This document shows, piece after piece, positions 8,463-14,145 of a stretch of 34,393 nucleotides of DNA. A model generated the notes under the pieces. It was not told the origin of the DNA and did not search any database. It worked only from the letters and a program-made list of their open reading frames with translations. The position numbers and the translations under genes were made by a program. The stretch spans positions 1 to 34,393 of the forward strand of contig DATNPH010000125.1 in assembly GCA_036703315.1 (NCBI GenBank), written 5' to 3'. The first letter of the stretch is position 1; each line of letters opens with the position of its first letter. This DNA comes from DATNPH01 sp036703315 (GTDB lineage Bacteria; Cyanobacteriota; Cyanobacteriia; Cyanobacteriales; Coleofasciculaceae).

Positions 8463-9401
8463 GTGCTATCGAAGACTACTTCGTCTCAATCGAGCCCCCG
8501 CCGGAGCTGGCTAGCTAATGCTTTGGGGTTTCGACGCCAAGGTACTAATTGGATCCGAACCAATCTTACCCTTGGCATTATTGTTGCATTGATGGCGATC
8601 GCTGTACCAGCCCGAGCGTTGCAGGTGCGCTTGTCGCCTACAACTGCCCAGTTGGGCGATACAGTGTCCGTGCTTGTTGAGCAAAGCCCTAGCATTAGCA
8701 GCACTCCAACTGTCAAAGTCGGTCAGAAAACTTATCCAACTTTTGTTTCAGGCAAGGGTAACTTTAGGGCTTTAGTGCCAACTACACCTCTAGACAAACC
8801 TGGAACCTTAAATATTCAGGTAACAGGAGAGGGAGAAACCAAAAACTTGACAGTCCCTTTACGAAAGCGGTCTTTTCCTACCCAAAGCATTTGGCTTTCA
8901 GGGGCAGCTGGGGCGGATGCGACACAGCAAGAACTCGATCGCGTGGATGCTTTCAAAAACTTGGAGACGCCAGAAAAATATTGGACCGGTCCGTTCCTGA
9001 AGCCTAACGAAGGCCCGATTACGACAATTTATGGAGTTCGTCGCTATTACAATGGTGAGTTTGCCGAAGATTACTACCATCGGGGTGTTGACTATGCTGG
9101 TGGGACGGGTTCGCCAGTTGTGGCACCAGCAGCGGGTAAAATCGCGTTAGTCGGACGGGTGTCTCAAGGATTTCGGGTGCATGGTAATGTAGTAGGAATT
9201 GACCACGGTCAAGGCGTTACCAGTATCCTGATGCATTTAAGCCGCATTGATGTTCGAGAAGGTGATGTTGTGAAAGCGGGTCAACGAATAGGTGCAGTGG
9301 GTGCTACAGGTGCCGCTACGGGACCACATTTACATTGGGGTTTATATGTTCATGGACTTTCTGTTGACCCAGTCCCCTGGAGATATCAAGGCTTTGATTA
9401 A
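8463..9401 (+). CDS. Secreted M23 (LytM-type) metallopeptidase
   Basis: M23 enzymes are zinc endopeptidases that cut peptidoglycan cross-links. The C-terminal domain shows the metal ligands: HRGVDYAGG for the first His/Asp pair and HLHWG for the last. A signal segment (NLTLGIIVALMAIAVPARA) lies near residues 33-51, followed by an Ig-like region of about 90 residues. Two starts are possible: TTG 8457, only 3 nt from the AGGGGA ribosome-binding site (8448-8453), and GTG 8463, 9 nt from it. GTG is preferred for spacing, giving 312 residues. The catalytic set looks complete, so it is probably a true hydrolase and not an EnvC/NlpD-type activator. The c-di-GMP receptor gene follows about 120 bp downstream. 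Confidence 0.9.
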   Translation: MLSKTTSSQSSPRRSWLANALGFRRQGTNWIRTNLTLGIIVALMAIAVPARALQVRLSPTTAQLGDTVSVLVEQSPSISSTPTVKVGQKTYPTFVSGKGNFRALVPTTPLDKPGTLNIQVTGEGETKNLTVPLRKRSFPTQSIWLSGAAGADATQQELDRVDAFKNLETPEKYWTGPFLKPNEGPITTIYGVRRYYNGEFAEDYYHRGVDYAGGTGSPVVAPAAGKIALVGRVSQGFRVHGNVVGIDHGQGVTSILMHLSRIDVREGDVVKAGQRIGAVGATGAATGPHLHWGLYVHGLSVDPVPWRYQGFD

Positions 9402-9520
9402 AGCTGTGTTAAACTTTTGATGAAGTTTTCAGAAGTTTTATAAATATTGAGTTGTTTTAAACAAAGATGGTGGCAGGGTTTCCCCCTCCTCGCTACTACC
9501 GGGAAGCACACTCCAACGTC

Positions 9521-10078
9521 ATGAGTATTGAAAAAATCGTAGAACAAGCTCTCCAAGATGGCTACTTAACCCCAGTCATGGAAACCGAGGTGGGGCGCAT
9601 CTGTGATACAGCCTCGGAGCTGTCGATTGAAGAGTATATGGCGTTGGATCGACTGATGGGGGCGCTTCTAACGGGTGAAGTCGTTGCCGTTCCTCGCAAG
9701 CAATTTATCAATGTGATGGAGGAGTTAGTACTCACAGAAGCGATCGCACAAATTGCCGAAATCGAAGCAACCAGCGATCGCGTTCTGGATGTTGGTGATA
9801 TTGCCGCCTATGCACTCAATCGCCTCCCTCCTCTCTATGCCACTACCGAAGAAGGTGCTCAATACCAGCGTCAGCGAGCTAAAGAGGAACTCCAAGAGTT
9901 AATTACTCAACAAGTCTGTGCTGCCATCACCCGCAACCTGGCTCGACCTGACTTTGGCTCTGAACGTCAAGCGATCGGCAAAAGTAGTGGGAACGACATC
10001 CTCTCACAGGTTAGTAACTTGTTACAAGATTACGCACCCAACTTTGAGCCGGACTCTTCAGAGGGGATTAGTCACTGA
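9521..10078 (+). CDS. cdgR: ComFB/CdgR-family c-di-GMP receptor
   Basis: The 185-residue protein begins MSIEKIVEQALQDGYLTP and carries the conserved block GRICDTASELSIEEYMALD, then GALLTGEVVAVPRKQF and VLDVGDIAAYALNRLPPLYA. This is the ComFB family (late competence development protein). Cyanobacterial members bind cyclic di-GMP; the Anabaena homologue CdgR controls cell size and Synechocystis ComFB affects motility and competence. It is cytoplasmic and has no membrane segment. An in-frame ATG at 9467 would add 18 residues that do not look like the family, so 9521 is chosen although no strong ribosome-binding site is seen at either. It follows the M23 gene on the same strand. Confidence 0.88.
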   Translation: MSIEKIVEQALQDGYLTPVMETEVGRICDTASELSIEEYMALDRLMGALLTGEVVAVPRKQFINVMEELVLTEAIAQIAEIEATSDRVLDVGDIAAYALNRLPPLYATTEEGAQYQRQRAKEELQELITQQVCAAITRNLARPDFGSERQAIGKSSGNDILSQVSNLLQDYAPNFEPDSSEGISH

Positions 10079-10239
10079 GGGCAAACGCAAACACTCCACA
10101 CGCAGGGAATTTTTCTTTCCGTGTCACCCGTCTCCCTATCGGTGTGCCTCTCACCATTTTCCTTTAATAGTGCTACACATGATTACGGCTAATTGTTAGT
10201 TGCCATTTTGCCATTAGCAATTAGCAAAAAACAGAGTCG

Positions 10240-10275
10240 ATCTGTAGCAGGAATTTAGAAACTTGGTATTACCCC
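10240..10275 (+). repeat. Dispersed repeat, copy 1 (partner at 28781-28815)
   Basis: Begins ATCTGTAGCAGG and ends TTGGTATTACCCC. Copy 2 at 28781-28815 begins ATCTGTAGCAAG and ends CTGGTATTACCC. The two agree at most positions over about 35 nt with a 1-nt indel. Both lie in intergenic DNA on the same strand and are followed by a pyrimidine-rich CTMTYTTTC-like stretch. Confidence 0.6.
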
Positions 10276-10331
10276 ACTCCCTCTTTCACATAAAAGCGGC
10301 GAGGAAACCCAAGCCAAGTGTAGGGGTGGGA

Positions 10332-10533
10332 CGCCGCTTAAAGCGGCGAATTACTTCGCCGCACGCTGCTCTACTGAATCGCCGTCGCCGAATTCCCTAG
10401 TCATCAGTCAACGTTCTCCTGGAGGGAACCTCCAGGAGCTGCGTTGACTTCGTCAATAGTCATTAGTTTTTTGCTAATGACTGATGAGTGATGACTAGGG
10501 ACTTGAAATCCCACGTATGAGAAAGCGTGGGAT
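10332..10533. other. Multi-hairpin structured non-coding element
   Basis: Stems seen directly: (1) 10332-10337 with 10343-10348, GC-only; (2) 10343-10350 with 10355-10362, which shares an arm with (1), so the two exclude each other; (3) an outer 12-bp stem, 10395-10406 with 10489-10500; inside it (4) 10406-10413 with 10442-10449, enclosing (5) a 10-bp stem 10416-10425/10429-10438; and (6) 10458-10466 with 10474-10482; then (7) 10508-10515 with 10526-10533. Stems 3-6 form a three-way junction. Subterminal hairpins of this kind occur in IS200/IS605-derived elements and in structured RNAs, but no transposase or TnpB remnant is visible here. Stem 7 may be the terminator of the ldt gene on the minus strand. 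Confidence 0.55.
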
Positions 10534-10537
10534 GAAC

Positions 10538-11101
10538 TTAATTACGAACCACTACCTGCGTTCCTATACTGACCTGCTCATACAACTCTCGAATATCCTT
10601 ATTTCGCATCCGTAAGCAGCCGTGGGAAACCGCTTGACCAACCAGTTCTTCGTTATTGGTGCCATGAAACCCGATTTGATGATGTCCGTCAGACCAAAAG
10701 GCAATCCATCGGTCTCCTAATGGATTATCGGGACCCGTTGGTATCAGTTCGCCAGTAATCGGTTGCTTCCAGATCGGGTTGCTTTGTTTTTGTACAACTT
10801 TGAAGGTGCCAGTTGGTGTTTCCCAACCCGGTTGACCGACAGCGGTGGCATAGCTTGAGAGCAGCCGCTCTCCCCAGTAACTGTAGACTTTAGCATCACT
10901 CAAATCAACAACTAGCCGAGAACTAAAGGAAGCGATCGCTTTGGTCAGTACAGGGGTTACAGGTAAAGCTAGTGTAATTTTAGGCTTAGGGGGTTTTACT
11001 AGTATCGGCTTAGGCTCTGGTCGTGCCGCAGAAAACAACACTCCAGCTGACGCAAAGCAAATGAACATCAAGCTTGTCTTGAATGAAATAGTTGTGCCCA
11101 T
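10538..11101 (-). CDS. L,D-transpeptidase, YkuD family
   Basis: YkuD-family enzymes form 3-3 peptidoglycan cross-links or attach proteins to the wall outside the membrane. The active-site motif GFHGTN...VSHGCLRM is complete, with the catalytic Cys in SHGC. A hydrophobic N-terminal segment (residues about 8-25) is a signal peptide or anchor, followed by a Pro/Lys-rich linker before the domain, which starts near VVDLSDAKVYSYWG. From the ATG at 11101 the protein has 187 residues; a GTG at 11107 would overlap the previous gene. It starts 2 bp after the stop of the CheY-like gene, with a GAGTG ribosome-binding site lying over that stop, so the two are translationally coupled. A second YkuD gene lies at 23080-23622. 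Confidence 0.92.
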   Translation of the reverse strand: MGTTISFKTSLMFICFASAGVLFSAARPEPKPILVKPPKPKITLALPVTPVLTKAIASFSSRLVVDLSDAKVYSYWGERLLSSYATAVGQPGWETPTGTFKVVQKQSNPIWKQPITGELIPTGPDNPLGDRWIAFWSDGHHQIGFHGTNNEELVGQAVSHGCLRMRNKDIRELYEQVSIGTQVVVRN

Positions 11102-11103
11102 AA

Positions 11104-11565
11104 TCACTCATGGGTATTAGCAGGTGGCAGTTCTACAATATCAAACCAGTATTTTCCTACGGTGTTTACCGCTTCGACCAGCGATTCAAAGGTCATTGGC
11201 TTTGTGAAGTAAGAACTGGCTCCTAACTCATAGCAACGACGAATGTCTTGCTCAGAATTTGAAGACGAGAACACTACAATCGGGATGCGCCGTAGGTTAG
11301 AGTCAGCTTTAATTGCTTGTATTGCCTCGATACCGTCTAGCTTGGGTAGGTACAAATCCAGCACAATCAGATCGGGTCGTGGTGCTTTAGCCAATTCGCT
11401 ATACTCGCGGCGATGGTATAGATAGTCCAGCAGTTCCTCTCCATCATGGACAATGTATAGATTGTTCAGTAAGTCACTTTCACCGATCGCGTGCCTGATT
11501 AAAATCTGATCCTCGATCTCGTCTTCTGCCAATAGAATATTAATTCGCTTTCTATACTTACTCAC
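11104..11565 (-). CDS. Single-domain CheY-like response regulator (Rcp1 type)
   Basis: The 153-residue protein is one receiver domain. It shows the acidic pocket LLAEDE (E14, D15), the phosphoacceptor D70 in LIVLDLYLP, the switch Ser near residue 100 (VVFSSSN) and the conserved K122 in FTKPM. The long alpha/beta insertion HDGEELLDYLYHR is typical of regulators of the cyanobacterial phytochrome partner Rcp1 class. There is no output domain, so it must act through protein contacts. The partner kinase is not in the window. It is the first gene of a tight pair with the L,D-transpeptidase. Confidence 0.92.
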   Translation of the reverse strand: MSKYRKRINILLAEDEIEDQILIRHAIGESDLLNNLYIVHDGEELLDYLYHRREYSELAKAPRPDLIVLDLYLPKLDGIEAIQAIKADSNLRRIPIVVFSSSNSEQDIRRCYELGASSYFTKPMTFESLVEAVNTVGKYWFDIVELPPANTHE

Positions 11566-12036
11566 TCTGTGACCCTATCTCCTTTGGGTTGTTCGTCAAT
11601 CATGCTCTTTGAAAAAAATTCACAATTATTTCTCCGGAGGTGTTGGGTAGCGAGAAGAATCTTGGAATAGCTCCTAATGATATAGACCTTTGGCTTCACA
11701 GGAGGACTAGGTGATGCTCCAACAACCCTTACAGTACTTCTAGAGCATCTAGGTAATGTAAGGTGACAAGCTCACTCAATCCTGAGCCTAACTATCACAT
11801 GAGGGCTATGGAGGTTAAAGTAATAACCTGGCAAAACCCTTAACTTCACCTACAAACTAACCCGTTTGGAGGATGCTCTTGAGCTGTCTTAAGAGAAATG
11901 ATAGTTAATCTGCTAGGTAGTGCTTAATTATTCGCTTGTGAAAATGCAACTAAACCCTTTTTGCTTTTCCGGCGGGAACTTCGTGTGAAGTCGGGGCGTC
12001 TTTGGGAGTAAGGATGTTCTAGCACCCATTTCATCC
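11566..12036. other. 471-bp gene-free region upstream of sigG
   Basis: This stretch separates the minus-strand response-regulator gene from sigG on plus and must hold both promoters. No conserved gene is seen. One very short ORF with a Shine-Dalgarno-like sequence is present (ATG near 11713, 9 codons, after AGGAGGAC), but there is no further coding evidence. A GC-richer patch near 11968-12000 may belong to the sigG leader. Confidence 0.5.
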
Positions 12037-12693
12037 ATGAGCCAATCGACTTCTTTATCCTGGTCAACGGTTGAGGTAACAGTTCCCCAAGTACAGGTGG
12101 AACCCGAAAAACTCTCGAACTATGATTTGATTTTGCGCTGTCAGGAGGGACTCCGTCCTGATCGCACCGCCTTTGCCGAACTTCTACGTCGGTATCAATC
12201 CCATGTAGATAAAATTTTGTACCACCTAGCTCCCGACTGGCAGGACAGAGCTGACTTGGCGCAAGAAGTATGGATCCGCGTTTACCGTAACGTTAAGCGG
12301 CTCAACGAACCTGTCAAGTTTCAAGGTTGGTTAAGCCGCATTGCTACGAATCTGTTTTACGATGAGCTACGTAAACGCAAACGGGTATCTAGTCCCCTGT
12401 CACTAGATGCTCCGCTTCGTATGGATGACGGCGATATGGACTGGGAAATTGCCTCAGACAAACCCAGTCCTGAAGAAGACATGACGACGCGAGAGTTTTA
12501 TGAACAGCTACGCGAAGCCATTGCCGACTTGCCTGAAGTGTTCCGTACAACCATTGTCCTGAGAGAAATCGAAGGCATGGCTTATGAAGAGATTGCTGAA
12601 ATTACAGGCGTCTCCCTAGGAACCGTCAAGTCGAGAATTGCCAGAGCCAGAGCTAGACTTCAATCCCAACTCCAAACCTATTTGGAAGTGTGA
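12037..12693 (+). CDS. sigG: ECF RNA polymerase sigma factor, SigG type
   Basis: The 218-residue protein has sigma region 2 at about 42-112 (FAELLRRYQSHVDKI, DLAQEVWIRVYRNVKRL, FQGWLSRIATNLFYDELRKRKR) and region 4 at about 158-212 (LPEVFRTTIVLREIEGMAYEE, then the helix-turn-helix TGVSLGTVKSRIARARARL). This is a group 3 (extracytoplasmic function) sigma factor. Cyanobacterial SigG has this length and the same neighbour, an anti-sigma gene just downstream as in Synechocystis slr1545-slr1546. It probably responds to envelope stress and may control its own promoter in the 471-bp leader. The SigG subgroup call rests on gene order and remembered similarity. Confidence 0.88.
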   Translation: MSQSTSLSWSTVEVTVPQVQVEPEKLSNYDLILRCQEGLRPDRTAFAELLRRYQSHVDKILYHLAPDWQDRADLAQEVWIRVYRNVKRLNEPVKFQGWLSRIATNLFYDELRKRKRVSSPLSLDAPLRMDDGDMDWEIASDKPSPEEDMTTREFYEQLREAIADLPEVFRTTIVLREIEGMAYEEIAEITGVSLGTVKSRIARARARLQSQLQTYLEV

Positions 12694-12732
12694 TTAGCCG
12701 TCTACTTCTTTGGGAACAATTTCCTATCAGAG

Positions 12733-12760
12733 TTGTTCATTCTATGATAGGACGTATAAA
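12733..12760 (+). promoter_or_regulatory. Possible sigma70-type promoter before the anti-sigma gene
   Basis: TTGTTC at 12733-12738 and TATAAA at 12755-12760 are spaced by 16 nt, upstream of the anti-sigma start at 12807. It would let the anti-sigma be made apart from sigG. Motif evidence only. Confidence 0.35.
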
Positions 12761-12806
12761 ATAGCTTTTCAGTGAGCGCTTGGTATGACTCGGCGGTGAT
12801 CCAAAC

Positions 12807-13355
12807 ATGACCTCCAATTTTGACGCTCGTAAAAATGTTAGGCAGTCTACTGCCAAAGAGATGGATAGCCTACAACGCGATCGCTTTGAATTACTCAGTG
12901 CATTTATAGATGGTGAGGTAACAGCCGCAGAGCGTAAGCAGGTGCAGCAGTTATTGGCAAGCGATGCCGACATGCAGCGCTTGTACTCCCGACTGCTTAA
13001 GCTACGCCAAGGATTGCAGCATATGCCAGTGCCATCCACCGAAGCCAAGGCACCAGAAACCGCACAGCAGGTTTTCTCTCGTCTAGACCGTCGCCGGACT
13101 CGGCAGACAGTTATCTGGGGTGGTGCCGCGATCGCAGCTGTATTTGTCAGTGCGTTATCAGGAATTCTCCCTGGTAACCAGTCATTTGTGCCAAACATGG
13201 CTCTGGCTCCGAAGCAAGACCCGGCTTCAGAACCACTGATGATTGCTGTGAACTACTCAGTGATCGAGATTCCTAAAGCACCTGTGGCATCTCACAAAAA
13301 ATTACTAGAGCCACCGACAGTACGGCATAATACAGACAAAACTAATCTCAATTAG
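12807..13355 (+). CDS. Membrane anti-sigma factor, cognate to SigG
   Basis: The 182-residue protein has an N-terminal cytoplasmic part with the RseA-like anti-sigma signature FELLSAFIDGEVTAAE (about 28-42) and LLASDADMQRLYSRL, a single membrane helix at about 101-121 (TVIWGGAAIAAVFVSALSGI), and an outer tail of about 60 residues rich in Pro and Lys. No zinc-binding HxxxCxxC motif is seen, so it is not a ZAS-type anti-sigma. Position after sigG and topology argue that it holds SigG at the membrane until an envelope signal leads to its release. The homologue in Synechocystis is Slr1546 (SapG). The gap to sigG is 113 bp and may contain a separate promoter. Confidence 0.82.
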   Translation: MTSNFDARKNVRQSTAKEMDSLQRDRFELLSAFIDGEVTAAERKQVQQLLASDADMQRLYSRLLKLRQGLQHMPVPSTEAKAPETAQQVFSRLDRRRTRQTVIWGGAAIAAVFVSALSGILPGNQSFVPNMALAPKQDPASEPLMIAVNYSVIEIPKAPVASHKKLLEPPTVRHNTDKTNLN

Positions 13356-13422
13356 GTCAATAATTGACCCGTCTAGTTTAGGCAATCGGCCTAAAGCTAG
13401 GACGCCTTGCTTTCCAAGGCGT
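13356..13422 (+). terminator. Three successive hairpins after the anti-sigma gene
   Basis: Stems: 13355-13360/13364-13369 (GGTCAA-TAA-TTGACC), 13377-13383/13389-13395 (TTTAGGC-AATCG-GCCTAAA) and 13402-13409/13415-13422 (ACGCCTTG-CTTTC-CAAGGCGT). The first begins at the last base of the stop codon. No long U-tract follows, so termination is a guess; RNA stabilisation is equally possible. Confidence 0.45.
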
Positions 13423-13582
13423 ACAATATTTCATTTACAAATCGTTCTTTCTCCCTGAAGGTGATAAAGCTGGAGATTGGCTTAATATCTCTCCACAAAT
13501 GAGAATAAGCTGTCATATCTAAAATGGCATTATAGTAATGGCTAAAAGTCTTGCTGATATTGGCTTAGAGACTGTTTGATTG

Positions 13583-14011
13583 TCAATTGTGAATTGTGAA
13601 TTGCTGATTAACGTAACCGCTCCACCATCCAGATGGGATAAGCACACCTTTTAAACGCTGTACCTGATCGGTAGTCATTAAGTAGACCCAGGCAAGTCCT
13701 AGCGCCTGTTCTGATAAATCATAAGTTTCAATTTGTTGCCGATAATATTCATTTTTTTCGGGTGTCCGGCTGGAATCGTAATCTTCCAGTTCATCTAGGG
13801 CACTTAAAATACCTAGGTCAGCGAAGGTAAGCAAGAAACCCTGAACTAGACTTTCTCCAGGCGTCATCGCAGGGTAACCCAACGGTAGGTCAAACAGTTG
13901 GCCATAGGTGATCGCTCTTTTCTCCTCCACAACCTTACCCGCACAGTAGAGGTGGTAGTTTGCCTCTCCTGGTTTAAGGGTTCCGTATACAAAAACCTTT
14001 ATAGTATTCAA
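13583..14011 (-). CDS. Gamma-glutamylcyclotransferase-like (AIG2/GGCT fold) protein
   Basis: The 142-residue product shows the family signature VFVYGTLKPGE (6-16) for substrate binding and an acidic LDELEDYD motif (about 92-99) holding the likely catalytic Glu, followed by YYRQQIET. The family forms 5-oxoproline from gamma-glutamyl compounds, but many bacterial members have no assigned substrate. The start is TTG at 14011, with GAGGG 7 nt upstream and no ATG nearby. The last codons and the TGA lie in an AATTCAC heptamer repeat, so the C-terminus QQFTIHN is probably repeat-derived. It diverges from leuS. Confidence 0.82.
   Translation of the reverse strand: MNTIKVFVYGTLKPGEANYHLYCAGKVVEEKRAITYGQLFDLPLGYPAMTPGESLVQGFLLTFADLGILSALDELEDYDSSRTPEKNEYYRQQIETYDLSEQALGLAWVYLMTTDQVQRLKGVLIPSGWWSGYVNQQFTIHN
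13584..13604. repeat. Short tandem heptamer repeat (AATTGTG)
   Basis: AATTGTG occurs at 13585-13591 and 13592-13598, with a diverged unit after it (AATTGCT). Such STRR-type heptamers are widespread in filamentous cyanobacteria. The repeat overlaps the 3' end of the GGCT-like gene. Confidence 0.6.
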
Positions 14012-14145
14012 GGTTTGACCCTCAATTATTGCATACTACAATAAGTAGTATAAGTGCTATTCGTCGGTCATTCCTAAGCGATACAAGCAAAATTCTCAAT
14101 ATACTGAAGCAAAGGCGCATAGCGAGTCCATTAGGAGCAAGTTTT

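Larger units (their letters stand above)
10079..10537. other. Gene-free region rich in hairpins and dispersed repeats
   Basis: No convincing gene lies in these 459 bases. From left to right there is a TAATTG/TAGTTG inverted repeat near 10188-10226, a dispersed 36-nt repeat (10240-10275), and a dense group of hairpins at 10332-10533 described separately. The last hairpin is only 4 bp from the stop codon of the minus-strand L,D-transpeptidase gene and could end its transcript. Confidence 0.7.

Noticed and set aside
9467..9520. Upstream ATG for the ComFB/CdgR gene
   Set aside because: The family begins at MSIEKIVEQ; the 18 added residues (MVAGFPPPRYY...) do not resemble it.
12737..13198. 153-residue ORF on minus over the anti-sigma gene
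   Set aside because: Shadow frame rich in Ser/Arg/Cys; the plus frame has the anti-sigma motif and membrane helix.
14029..14145. N-terminal extension of leuS from TTG 14029
   Set aside because: GTG 14146 has a properly spaced AGGAG and matches the family N-terminus; the extension has no similarity.
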